Assembly: GCA_035529315.1 (NCBI GenBank)
Contig: DATKWZ010000002.1
Span: 1-34,112 of the forward strand
Length of the DNA stretch: 34,112 nucleotides
Direction: 5' to 3'
Origin: Anaerolineae bacterium
GTDB taxonomy: Bacteria; Desulfobacterota; Desulfobacteria; Desulfobacterales; ETH-SRB1
The notes beneath the pieces are model-generated. The model made no database searches, was not told the origin of the DNA, and saw only the letters and a program-made list of their open reading frames with translations. A program made the translations under genes and the position numbers. This document shows positions 24,191 to 32,164 of this stretch, piece by piece. Position 1 is the first letter of the stretch. Each line of letters opens with the position of its first letter.

Positions 24191-24910
24191 TTATAAAACC
24201 GCATCAATTTCCTTTGCAATACGAATAGCAGCCTCCTGCGGATTCTCTGCATCCCTTATCGGTCTTCCGATCACCAGATAGTCGGATCCGTTTTGAATTG
24301 CCCCTGCAGGTGTAATTATGCGACGCTGATCATCCTTTTTCACGCTGCCGACAGATAACCGTATCCCCGGAGTAACAACAGTAAACCCTTTCCCAAATTT
24401 TTCCTTTATCATTCCGACCTCGAACCCTGAGCATACAACGCCCGAGCAGCCAGCGTCTCTGGCGGCAGCGGCTCTTTGCATAACAAGCATTGATATATCG
24501 GAGGCAAATTCCGGCCGAAATCCCGCGGCAAGGATATCTTTATCTGAAACACTTGTCAGGACTGTAACCCCAAGCACTCCAACCTTTCCTTTGCTTCCTG
24601 CAACAGCTGCTTCAAGCATCTCTTTCGTCTCTCCGCAATGAACCGTCGCAAAGGCAACGCCGAGATTCGCGATGCTTTCCATCGCTCTAAAAACAGTTTC
24701 CGGGATATCATGAAGTTTTAAGTCCAGAAATACTCTCGTTGATCCGCAATCTTTTATATGCCTTATTATTTCAGGCCCTGAGCTGATAAAAAGTTCCAGC
24801 CCAACCTTGAACATACCTACATGCTCTGAAAGAAGTTTTACAAACTGTTTTGCCTCTTTTAGAGACGAAACATCAAGCGGGAAAATTATATAATCTTTTG
24901 CATGTTTCAT
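24191..24910 (-). CDS. pyrF: Orotidine 5'-phosphate decarboxylase PyrF
   Basis: 239 residues, standard length. It catalyses the last step of UMP synthesis. The catalytic D-x-K-x2-D motif reads LDLKLHDIPET (D63, K65, D68). The phosphate-binding end motifs VVTPGIR and YLVIGRPI are present, as is the N-terminal PLDV. All key residues are intact. GCAGG lies about 6 nt before the ATG. It is the middle gene of a minus-strand trio with rfbB upstream (48 nt gap) and the universal stress gene downstream (28 nt); the three products are functionally unrelated. Confidence 0.97.
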   Translation of the reverse strand: MKHAKDYIIFPLDVSSLKEAKQFVKLLSEHVGMFKVGLELFISSGPEIIRHIKDCGSTRVFLDLKLHDIPETVFRAMESIANLGVAFATVHCGETKEMLEAAVAGSKGKVGVLGVTVLTSVSDKDILAAGFRPEFASDISMLVMQRAAAARDAGCSGVVCSGFEVGMIKEKFGKGFTVVTPGIRLSVGSVKKDDQRRIITPAGAIQNGSDYLVIGRPIRDAENPQEAAIRIAKEIDAVL

Positions 24911-24958
24911 AACAACCTGCTTATAAATGTTTAGGATTTTATCAAAAAGTTCTACCTG

Positions 24959-26011
24959 CTACCACTCATACTGCCGCTTGATCCAAGACATATATTCCCC
25001 GCTTATAACGCTCTCTATCCACCCTTTATTGTCAAGATACCATTTAATGGTTTTCTTTATTCCGGTTTCAAACGATTCAGCAGGAACCCAGCCAAGTTCT
25101 GATTGCAGCTTGCTGAAATCTATGGCATACCTTTGATCGTGGCCGGGCCTGTCCTTTACAAAAGCAATTAAATCTCTTCTCGGCCTGTTGCCGGGCTTCG
25201 GGGCCAGTTCGTCAATCATGTCGCATATAATCCTTACTACATCTATATTGCGCATTTCGCACCTGCCGCCTATATTATATGTTGCACCGGGTTTTCCCTT
25301 TCGCATAATCAGCCAGACAGCTTTGCAATGATCGGCTACATATAACCAGTCCCTTACATTCAGGCCCGTTCCATAAACCGGAAGCGGTTTTCCTTCAAGC
25401 GCATTTAATATGGTAAGCGGTATAAGTTTTTCCGGAAACTGGTATGGGCCATAATTGTTTGAACAATTTGATATGGTTACAGGCAGATCGTATGTTTTGC
25501 CGTATGATCTTACCAGATGATCCGAGGCGGCTTTGGAAGCAGAATAGGGGCTGTTCGGGCTGTAAGGCGTTTTTTCGGTAAAATAGCCGCTTTCTCCAAG
25601 TGAGCCGTAAACCTCGTCAGTGCTGATATGGTGAAAAAGGATTATTTTATCCTGAAAAAACCTGGCCAGCTCCAGCAGGTTAAATGTTCCAATAATATTT
25701 GTTTTGATAAAGGCGTCCGGTTCTACAATGGATCTGTCAACATGTGATTCAGCGGCAAAGTGACATACAGCGTCAATCGAAAATCTTTCAAAAACCATGC
25801 GCATGGCTTTGGGGTCGCATATATCGGCCTTTACAAAATAATAGCGCTCGGGGAACTGCTTATCAATTTCAGCTAAGTTTTCAGGGTTGCCGGCATAGGT
25901 CAATTTGTCCACATTGATTATCCGGCCTGTAAAATCGGTCTCTCCAAGCACATATCGGATAAAATTTGCGCCGATAAATCCGCAGCCTCCTGTGACAAGA
26001 ATATTTTTCAT
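24959..26011 (-). CDS. rfbB: dTDP-glucose 4,6-dehydratase RfbB
   Basis: 350 residues of the extended short-chain dehydrogenase type. It has the NAD-binding TGGCGFIG at the N-terminus, then [12 protein letters not shown] and [13 protein letters not shown], which carries the Asp-Glu dehydration pair. [12 protein letters not shown] holds the catalytic Tyr and Lys, and [27 protein letters not shown] and [10 protein letters not shown] complete the match. It makes dTDP-4-keto-6-deoxyglucose, the precursor of rhamnose and other surface sugars. The ATG at 26011 gives MKNILVTGG; a TTG nine bases upstream is an alternative. rfbA, rfbC and rfbD are not in the window, so the pathway must be completed elsewhere. 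Confidence 0.95.
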   Translation of the reverse strand: MKNILVTGGCGFIGANFIRYVLGETDFTGRIINVDKLTYAGNPENLAEIDKQFPERYYFVKADICDPKAMRMVFERFSIDAVCHFAAESHVDRSIVEPDAFIKTNIIGTFNLLELARFFQDKIILFHHISTDEVYGSLGESGYFTEKTPYSPNSPYSASKAASDHLVRSYGKTYDLPVTISNCSNNYGPYQFPEKLIPLTILNALEGKPLPVYGTGLNVRDWLYVADHCKAVWLIMRKGKPGATYNIGGRCEMRNIDVVRIICDMIDELAPKPGNRPRRDLIAFVKDRPGHDQRYAIDFSKLQSELGWVPAESFETGIKKTIKWYLDNKGWIESVISGEYMSWIKRQYEW

Positions 26012-26362
26012 GTTTTTCAAATGTCTCGCTGTTTTGCTGTAATTGAAAGTCTGATTTTGCTTTTTTGAAACTATACTTGTAAATAAAATTTTATATCAGA
26101 TTTTAATATAAAAGTATAACTTTTAAACTTGAGCTGCTATTAAAAGAAATCTATTGAAATGACTTATAAATAGATGATATGAAATCAATTTGCCACAGAA
26201 TGCAGAGAGGTCGGCGACAACTGTTTAACTCAGGTTTTGCACCCTTTTTATTTGATGAACTCGTAAAAAGTCAAAAAACCACTTTTTGCGAACCATGTTA
26301 AGTGTTAGGTGGTAAGTGTTAAGAGTATGATTAAACAGGCAAAAAAGAGAGTATCGGAAAAA
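26012..26362. other. Divergent intergenic region between rfbB and selA, no gene seen
   Basis: About 350 nt, very A/T-rich in its rfbB half. It contains an A/T hairpin (TTTTATAT 26089-26096 with ATATAAAA 26106-26113). The second half holds repeat debris: the dispersed repeat end at 26254 and the degenerate tandem words TTAAGTGTTA and GTAAGTGTTAAG at 26298-26322. Promoters for both genes must lie here, but I cannot single out a convincing one. No open frame of useful length is present apart from possible upstream extensions of selA. Confidence 0.6.
26254..26287. repeat. Solo end of the dispersed inverted-repeat element
   Basis: GATGAACTCGTAAAAAGTC (26254-26272) is nearly identical to the outer ends of the element at 574-764. 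AAAAAGT (26265-26271) also pairs with ACTTTTT (26281-26287) to form a small hairpin. It looks like a truncated copy of the same element. Confidence 0.65.
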
Positions 26363-27784
26363 ATGAAATTAAATGAAAAAAGGCAGTCTTTTTTAAAAAT
26401 GCTTCCCGGGGTTGATCATATCCTTGAAATTGCAGGGACGAAACCGGTATTTGAAGATATTCCAAAATCTGTTCTGGTTCGCTGCGTTCGTTCGGTTATC
26501 CAGGATCTCCGTATAATTGTTCTTGACGATAAAATGGAGATTAAAGAGGAAGAGCTGTCTGAAACTACGATTCTTGATAAGATAAAAGCCTGCGTACAGG
26601 ATGCCATGACTCCGAATCTTTTGCGTGTAATTAACGCCACCGGCGTTGTTATGCATACAAATCTCGGCAGATCAATACTTGCTGCTGAAGCTGTTGAGAA
26701 CCTGTCTCTTATTGCCGGCAGCTATTCGAACCTGGAGTTTGATCTGTCAAAAGGTGTGCGCGGTTCGCGATATAGCGCTGTTGAGGATATACTATGTGAA
26801 ATCAGCGGCGCTCAGGCAGCCATGGTTGTAAATAATAACGCAGGAGCTGTCCTGCTCTGTCTGGAAACAATAGCAAAGGGCAAAAAGGTTATTGTATCAA
26901 GGGGGGAGCTTGTTGAAATCGGCGGTTCATTCCGGATTCCGGACGTGATGGAAAAAAGCGGCGGAATTTTAAAGGAGGTCGGCACAACAAACCGCACTCA
27001 TCTAAAAGACTATGAATCTGCGATAGAAAGCGACACAGGACTTATCTTAAAGGTGCATAAAAGCAATTACAGTGTGGTGGGTTTTACGGCTGAGGTTTCT
27101 GTTAATGATATGGTTGAGCTCGGGAAGAAATATCATATTCCTGTCATGGAAGACCTGGGAAGCGGAACCTTTATTGATTTTTCACAATACGGCATGTTAA
27201 AGGAGCCCACTGTCCAGGAATCTGTGGCAACAGGTGTGGATGTTGTGACTTTCAGCGGAGACAAGCTCCTTGGTGGCCCGCAAGCCGGTATAATTGTCGG
27301 CAAAAAGGATATTCTTGACCGGATAAAGCAAAATCCCCTTACAAGGGCGCTGCGGATAGACAAGCTGACACTTGCAGCCCTGGAAACCACTCTGCGCCTG
27401 TATCTGGACAAAGACAAAGCAGTTGCCGCGATTCCTACTTTGAGGATGTTGACCCTTTCTTATGATGACATCGAAAAAAAGGCGGTCCAGCTTGAAAATA
27501 TGCTTAAAAACATTAACGATGCCCGTATTTCTATTAAGCTGATTGATCTGTCTTCGCAGGCAGGAGGCGGAGCGCTTCCGCTTCTTGACTTGCCCAGCAG
27601 GTGTGTTGGTGTTAATGTGAAAGGGTTGTCGGTTAATGCCGTTGAAAGATACATGCGTAACAATATGCCTCCGATCATAGGAAGAATAGAGGATGATTTG
27701 TTTATCATAGACCCCAGAACCATACAGGAGGATGAATTGCAGTTTATAGAATCAGCCTTCTCCGGCATGGTTAGAGATTTTTGA
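26363..27784 (+). CDS. selA: L-seryl-tRNA(Sec) selenium transferase SelA
   Basis: About 473 residues. SelA is the PLP enzyme that converts Ser-tRNA(Sec) to Sec-tRNA(Sec) with selenophosphate. Seen: LPGVDHIL near the start, INATGVVMHTNLGRS, SNLEFDLSKGVRGSRY, EDLGSGTF, and the PLP-lysine motif FSGDKLLGGPQAG (Lys at about 301). The C-terminus reads RCVGVNVKGLS-x-NAVERYMR and GRIEDDLFIIDPRT. The frame is open from GTG 26309, and ATG 26327 is also possible. I prefer ATG 26363 because the bases before it look like repeat debris and the family begins only about 10 residues before LPGVD. selB and selD are absent here. It is the first gene of a same-strand run reaching cobA-hemD. Confidence 0.95.
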   Translation: MKLNEKRQSFLKMLPGVDHILEIAGTKPVFEDIPKSVLVRCVRSVIQDLRIIVLDDKMEIKEEELSETTILDKIKACVQDAMTPNLLRVINATGVVMHTNLGRSILAAEAVENLSLIAGSYSNLEFDLSKGVRGSRYSAVEDILCEISGAQAAMVVNNNAGAVLLCLETIAKGKKVIVSRGELVEIGGSFRIPDVMEKSGGILKEVGTTNRTHLKDYESAIESDTGLILKVHKSNYSVVGFTAEVSVNDMVELGKKYHIPVMEDLGSGTFIDFSQYGMLKEPTVQESVATGVDVVTFSGDKLLGGPQAGIIVGKKDILDRIKQNPLTRALRIDKLTLAALETTLRLYLDKDKAVAAIPTLRMLTLSYDDIEKKAVQLENMLKNINDARISIKLIDLSSQAGGGALPLLDLPSRCVGVNVKGLSVNAVERYMRNNMPPIIGRIEDDLFIIDPRTIQEDELQFIESAFSGMVRDF

Positions 27785-27844
27785 ACCGCAATAGCGAGCG
27801 GATCGAAAAATCTTCAATTTTGTTTAAGCTCAAAAAATCTGATC

Positions 27845-29206
27845 ATGAAACACAATAAACAAAAATTATTTTACGACCGCAGCTTAACCCATCAATTTCT
27901 ATTTTCCAGAACAGATTCCAAACAGATGGCTGATAAGGCAGATGCCGGGCTATCTCTTGATTTGGATGAACTGAAAAGAGAATTCCCGGATATTTTGCAT
28001 AATAGATCTTTGATCGATCATGCCATGGAATCTCTTGATTCTTTATCGCAGTTTGGAGCAATGGTTGTCCAGATTGACAGGCCATCTCATAAGGACAAAC
28101 CAGATATAAACCAGGCAGATATAAACCAGACTTCAAACATCCTGCTTGATGTTGCCAAAACAATCGACCTTATATGCAGAAGTAACAATGGTATCTGGGG
28201 ACAGACAGGAAGCAGTATGTTTGGATGTTTTTTTCCGGAAGCCGACGAATACCTTTGCCAGGACATTGCGGAAAAGGTTAAGCGCAATGTCGCAGACAGT
28301 CAAAACAGAACAGTTACAATCGGAATAGCATTATATCCAACTATTAATTTCCATAAAGGCAAAATCCTTGACAACGCACACAAGGCGCTTCATCATGCCG
28401 CCTTTTTCGGCCCGGGCAGCTCTGTGTTTTTTGATACAATCAGCTTAAATATAAGCGGCGATCGTCTGTATCAGGAAAATGATATTAATGAGGCGATTGA
28501 GGAGTTTAAAACAGCGCTTATGCTTGACCCGTTAAATGTAAATGTTCATAATAGTCTTGGAGTATGTTACGGCGTCCTGGGAGCTTTTGAAAAGGCACTG
28601 GAACATTTTGAGCAGGCAATTCAAGTTGACCCCAAAGAGATTATGGCCTTATATAACGCGGGAATTGTAAACACCTTGATAAACAACAAGGATAAGGCTC
28701 TTGAATTGCTGCTCAAAGCAGAGAGTATGGGGGAGGATGTATTTGAAGTGGCACTGGCGGCAGGCAAACTTTATCTTGAAAAGGAAGAATTCAGCAAGGC
28801 AAGACCTTTACTTGAAAAAGCCGTAGAACTCATGCCAAAATCAGGGACAGCCTTTAGATACCTTGGCGAGTGTTATGCGGCAGTTCAAATGACAGATGAA
28901 GCGGTTCGCGCATATAAAAAGGCAATAAGGCTAAATCCAAATGATGCTTATTCGCTGTCTGCGCTTGGCCATCTTTTTGATCTTAAGGGAGAAAATCCTG
29001 AAATTGCTACAATATTTTGCCGACAAAGCATAGATATTGCTCCTGAAAACGGCCTGTTCATAAACAGACTCGGCAGGCTTTATTTAAAACAAAATCAGCT
29101 CAAAGAGGCTTTAATCGAGTTTGAAAAAGCACACGATCTTGGATATGACTCAATGGAATTTATCAAAAAAATTCAAGATATGTTACAGGACGAACAAAAT
29201 AGATGA
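27845..29206 (+). CDS. TPR protein with a degenerate GGDEF-like N-terminal domain
   Basis: 453 residues. Residues about 60-200 follow the fold order of a diguanylate cyclase domain (FGAMVVQIDRP, GSSMFGCFFPEADEY, VTIGIALYPT, AHKALHHAAFFGPGS). The GGDEF signature itself is absent (reads GQTGSSMFG), so catalysis is very unlikely. It may bind nucleotide or protein instead. Residues about 205-445 are six to seven TPR units (for example LGVCYGVLGAFEKALEHFEQ and LGECYAAVQMTDEAVRAYKK), a protein-interaction scaffold. There is no signal peptide or membrane helix. It starts 60 nt after selA and overlaps gmhA by 4 nt (ATGA), so it is part of the same operon. Its partner is unknown. Confidence 0.8.
   Translation: MKHNKQKLFYDRSLTHQFLFSRTDSKQMADKADAGLSLDLDELKREFPDILHNRSLIDHAMESLDSLSQFGAMVVQIDRPSHKDKPDINQADINQTSNILLDVAKTIDLICRSNNGIWGQTGSSMFGCFFPEADEYLCQDIAEKVKRNVADSQNRTVTIGIALYPTINFHKGKILDNAHKALHHAAFFGPGSSVFFDTISLNISGDRLYQENDINEAIEEFKTALMLDPLNVNVHNSLGVCYGVLGAFEKALEHFEQAIQVDPKEIMALYNAGIVNTLINNKDKALELLLKAESMGEDVFEVALAAGKLYLEKEEFSKARPLLEKAVELMPKSGTAFRYLGECYAAVQMTDEAVRAYKKAIRLNPNDAYSLSALGHLFDLKGENPEIATIFCRQSIDIAPENGLFINRLGRLYLKQNQLKEALIEFEKAHDLGYDSMEFIKKIQDMLQDEQNR
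28101..28130 (+). repeat. In-frame 15-bp tandem duplication inside the GGDEF-like domain
   Basis: CAGATATAAACCAGG and CAGATATAAACCAGA sit back to back and encode a repeated ADINQ/PDINQ-type pentapeptide in a loop between the first strand and the next helix. It looks like a recent slippage duplication. Confidence 0.7.
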
Positions 29207-29781
29207 GAAATATAATCTTAAATATACTTGAAGAAAGCATTAACGTTAAAGCCGGGTTTATTAAAGGCAATATTGATCTTATTGTCAAAGGGGCGGAAAG
29301 GCTTGCCTCATGCGTTGCATCCGGCAAAAAGATTCTTATTTTTGGCAATGGAGGCAGCGCCGCGGATGCTCAGCATATTGCGGCGGAATTTATCAACAGG
29401 TTTCAAATTGAGCGGCCTCCGCTTGCAGCAATAGCCCTTACAACAGACACCTCTGTAATCACAAGCATCGGGAATGATTACGGCTTTGATGAAATATTTT
29501 CAAAACAGATAAGGGCGTTCGGCAAAAAGGATGATATTGCATGGGGTATCAGCACCAGCGGGAATTCAACTAATGTAATAAAGGCTATAAATGCGGCAAA
29601 AGAGATCGGGCTCTTTACAATAGGCTTTACAGGACGAGGAGGTAAGCTGGCCGAATGCGCTGATATGGCATTTGCCGCGGAATCGGATAAAACAGCAAGG
29701 ATTCAGGAGGCGCATATTACACTGGGGCATATATTTTGCGATATTGTAGAAAGAATCATTTTCCCTGAAGGGTTTGTTTAA
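29203..29781 (+). CDS. gmhA: Phosphoheptose isomerase GmhA (SIS domain)
   Basis: 192 residues of the SIS fold. GmhA converts sedoheptulose 7-phosphate to D-glycero-heptose 7-phosphate for the LPS inner core. Characteristic runs are GNGGSAADAQHIAAEFINRF, ALTTDTSVITSIGNDYGFDEIF, GISTSGNSTNVIKAI and the zinc-region helix ARIQEAHITLGHIFCDIVER. It overlaps the TPR gene by ATGA and its stop is directly followed by the next ATG with no gap, so translation is probably coupled on both sides. Other heptose genes (gmhB, hldE) are not nearby. Confidence 0.94.
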   Translation: MRNIILNILEESINVKAGFIKGNIDLIVKGAERLASCVASGKKILIFGNGGSAADAQHIAAEFINRFQIERPPLAAIALTTDTSVITSIGNDYGFDEIFSKQIRAFGKKDDIAWGISTSGNSTNVIKAINAAKEIGLFTIGFTGRGGKLAECADMAFAAESDKTARIQEAHITLGHIFCDIVERIIFPEGFV

Positions 29782-30726
29782 ATGCCGAATTCATTTATAC
29801 CAATAGACTTAACAAACCTGAAAACATATCCGCTTGCAAATCGAAAAAGCAAGGTATCTGCTGCTGATTTTGCGGAAAAATGGACAAGGGGATCATCTTT
29901 TAAGGATTTTCTGGACTCTTTGCCGAATATACTTGCCGGCAGCCATATCAAGGCGGTTATTTCTTCAATCGCATCCGCGTATAAAATGGATAAAACCATT
30001 GTTCTGGCAATGGGGGCTCATGTAATCAAGGTCGGGCTTAGCCCTGTTGTGATAGACCTCATGGAGCGCGGTATTATTAATGCTGTTGCAATGAATGGAG
30101 CGGGAATTATTCATGATTTTGAAATCGCCATGACAGGCCGGACATCGGAAGATGTTGCAGCAGCCATTGGAGACGGCAGTTTCGGGATGGCTGCTGAAAC
30201 CTGCGACTTTTTAAGCAATGCAATCACCATGGCCGGTAAACAATCAAAAGGGCTCGGAGAAGCCGTGGGCATATCGATTGTTGAAAAAAGCCTGCCGTTT
30301 ATGGAGAAAAGCATCCTTGCGGCAGGAGCCCGTTTAGGCATACCTGTTACAGTGCATGTTGCCATTGGAACAGATATAATTCATATGCACCCCGGCTTTA
30401 ATGCAGAGGCGGCAGGCGGAGCGAGCCACAGAGATTTCAGAACACTTGCCTCAGTGATAAGCGGCCTGGATGGAGGCGTTTACCTGAATGTCGGCTCTGC
30501 GGTAATACTGCCGGAGGTTTTTTTAAAGGCAATTACACTTGTAAGAAATCTTGGCCATAAGGTGGATAATTTTACAACAGTCAACATGGATTTCATAAAG
30601 CAATACCGTCCTGTGACAAATGTTGTCAACAGGCCTACGGCCGAAGGAGGGCAGGGCTTTAATCTTGTGGGTCATCATGAAATCATGTTGCCCCTTATAG
30701 CTGCCGGTGTGATTGAACAAATTTAA
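29782..30726 (+). CDS. Conserved protein, possibly deoxyhypusine-synthase-like
   Basis: 314 residues starting immediately after the gmhA stop. I do not recognise it with certainty. It has an N-terminal motif-rich segment (TRGSSFKDFLDSLPNIL), then IVLAMGAHVIKVGLSPVVID and AVAMNGAGIIHDFEIAMTGR. Next come VHVAIGTDIIHMHPGFNAEA and VYLNVGSAVILPEVFLKAI, arranged as alternating strands and helices of a Rossmann-like fold. The GAGIIHDFE segment and overall order recall bacterial proteins annotated as deoxyhypusine-synthase family, which bind NAD. The WGK-type catalytic lysine motif of true deoxyhypusine synthase is not visible, and bacteria lack eIF5A, so another reaction is likely. It is a soluble, cytoplasmic protein. 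Confidence 0.6.
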   Translation: MPNSFIPIDLTNLKTYPLANRKSKVSAADFAEKWTRGSSFKDFLDSLPNILAGSHIKAVISSIASAYKMDKTIVLAMGAHVIKVGLSPVVIDLMERGIINAVAMNGAGIIHDFEIAMTGRTSEDVAAAIGDGSFGMAAETCDFLSNAITMAGKQSKGLGEAVGISIVEKSLPFMEKSILAAGARLGIPVTVHVAIGTDIIHMHPGFNAEAAGGASHRDFRTLASVISGLDGGVYLNVGSAVILPEVFLKAITLVRNLGHKVDNFTTVNMDFIKQYRPVTNVVNRPTAEGGQGFNLVGHHEIMLPLIAAGVIEQI

Positions 30727-30741
30727 TCTGAGGGAATTATA

Positions 30742-30972
30742 ATGCCGATTTATGAGTATCATTGTAATAATTGCGATAAAAATTTTGAACTCCTTATATT
30801 CGGAAAGGAAAAACCTGTTTGCCCTTCCTGCAAAAACAAAAAGGTAGTAAGATTGTTATCTGCATGCGGATTCATGAGCAAGGGAAGTAGTGGCGAAACT
30901 GTAAAGGCATCTGCGTCTGACTCGTCGTGTACCGGCTGTGCGGCCGCCAGTTGTTCAACATGCGGTCATTGA
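30742..30972 (+). CDS. FmdB-type zinc-ribbon protein
   Basis: 76 residues starting MPIYEYHCNNCDKNFE, the family hallmark. Four zinc ligands are C8, C11, C27 and C30. A second Cys cluster ends the protein (SSCTGCAAASCSTCGH), a tail common in anaerobes and possibly binding another metal. FmdB was named as a regulator of formamidase, but the general role is unknown. It follows the preceding gene by 15 nt with GAGGG as ribosome binding site. Its TGA stop shares one base with the hemC ATG, so the two are translationally coupled. Confidence 0.9.
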   Translation: MPIYEYHCNNCDKNFELLIFGKEKPVCPSCKNKKVVRLLSACGFMSKGSSGETVKASASDSSCTGCAAASCSTCGH

Positions 30973-31928
30973 TGAAAAGAAAAATTAAAATCGGGACAAG
31001 GGGAAGCAGGCTGGCGCTCTGGCAAGCCGGATGGGTACAAGAAGCTCTTTATAAAAAAGATCCACTTTTGTCTGTTGAAATTGAGATCATAAAAACCAAA
31101 GGCGACAAGATCCTTGATGTGCCTCTTGCCATGGTTGGAGGCAAAGGGCTTTTTGTCAAAGAGATAGAGGAAGCTCTTTTAGACGGACGTATTGATATTG
31201 CCGTGCACAGCATGAAAGACATGCCTGCTGAAATACCGGACAGACTGTGCATAGGCGCAATTCCGCAGCGTGAAATATCGCAGGATGTTTTAATATCTCA
31301 AAACGGGCTTTCTTTTTCAGAGCTGGCGAAAGGGGCCGGCATAGGAACAAGCAGCCTCCGTCGCAGCGCCCAGCTTCTGCATGCAAGACCGGATATCAAA
31401 ATACTGCCCCTTAGAGGTAATCTTGACACCCGCCTTAAAAAGCTTGAATCCGGCGATATGGATGCGATTATACTTGCCGCAGCAGGGGTAAAAAGGCTTG
31501 GTTTTGAACACAAGATCACCGAACACCTTGATGAAAATATAATGCTGTCTGCTGTTGGTCAGGGCGCCCTGTGTATTGAAACCAGGGAAAAAGATACGGA
31601 TATTGCGCGGGTTGTTGCCTGTCTGGAACATTATCAGACAAGAAGGATAGTTTCAGGCGAACGAGCATTTTTAAATTACCTGGAGGGCGGCTGCCAGATT
31701 CCGATTGCAGGTCATGGTAAAATTGAAAATAATATCTTTACAATAACCGGGCTTGTTGCAACCGTTGATGGAGTGACTGTAATAAGGAATACAATGTCAG
31801 GCCCTGAAGAAGATTCGGAAAAGGTTGGAATAAAACTGGCAGAAACCCTTCTTTCAATGGGCGCCGGGAAAATACTGGAAGATTTGAAGAATAATTTTAA
31901 CAATTCAGCTACAGATACACACAGATAA
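30972..31928 (+). CDS. hemC: Porphobilinogen deaminase (hydroxymethylbilane synthase) HemC
   Basis: 318 residues. HemC joins four porphobilinogen units into hydroxymethylbilane. Motifs are KIGTRGSRLALWQA, VHSMKDMP, GTSSLRRSAQLL, LRGNLDTRL and ILAAAGVKRLG. EGGCQIPIAGH contains C241, the attachment site of the dipyrromethane cofactor. The frame is open further upstream inside fmdB, but the ATG at 30972 gives the family start and a TGATG overlap. The last dozen residues (NNFNNSATDTHR) are encoded by intergenic repeat DNA, so the natural C-terminus has been extended or replaced. It works with the cobA-hemD gene downstream. Confidence 0.96.
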   Translation: MKRKIKIGTRGSRLALWQAGWVQEALYKKDPLLSVEIEIIKTKGDKILDVPLAMVGGKGLFVKEIEEALLDGRIDIAVHSMKDMPAEIPDRLCIGAIPQREISQDVLISQNGLSFSELAKGAGIGTSSLRRSAQLLHARPDIKILPLRGNLDTRLKKLESGDMDAIILAAAGVKRLGFEHKITEHLDENIMLSAVGQGALCIETREKDTDIARVVACLEHYQTRRIVSGERAFLNYLEGGCQIPIAGHGKIENNIFTITGLVATVDGVTVIRNTMSGPEEDSEKVGIKLAETLLSMGAGKILEDLKNNFNNSATDTHR

Positions 31929-31951
31929 ACGCAGATAGATTTAAATACAAA
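31920..31951. repeat. 32-bp dispersed repeat, copy A
   Basis: This block begins CACAGATAAACGCAGAT, overlaps the last codons and stop of hemC, and matches 21954-21985 at 27 of 32 positions, with transitions only. Confidence 0.6.
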
Positions 31952-31981
31952 AAAAACACATAGCCGTTCACGGCTTGAAAT

Positions 31982-32112
31982 TTGAAATTGGAAAGTAGAA
32001 ATTCGGGAAGACCTGGCTGTATACAAACCGGTAGAAGCGTTATCCGATAAAGTCAGGTTGCTATCAGATAATACGATAGCATGAAGGCCGAATTTCTATT
32101 TTCTAATTTCAA
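31982..32112. repeat. 131-bp element with 25-bp inverted ends between hemC and cobA-hemD
   Basis: The left arm 31982-32006 and the right arm 32088-32112 are reverse complements at 23 of 25 positions; their inner ends read GAAATTCGG and CCGAATTTC. Inside, GCTATC (32060-32065) pairs with GATAGC (32075-32080). AGCCG/CGGCT (31962-31966 with 31971-31975) forms a small hairpin just outside. The rest of the 236-nt gap is repeat words. It is MITE-like in shape, but no clear target-site duplication is visible. Confidence 0.65.
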
Positions 32113-32164
32113 CGTTATGTGATCTCTGTGGTAAAAGTTTTATGCAATATATTGGAATATTACG

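Noticed and set aside
30927..30971. Upstream start for HemC inside fmdB
   Set aside because: The added 15 residues do not resemble HemC; the ATG at 30972 gives the family N-terminus and a stop-start overlap.
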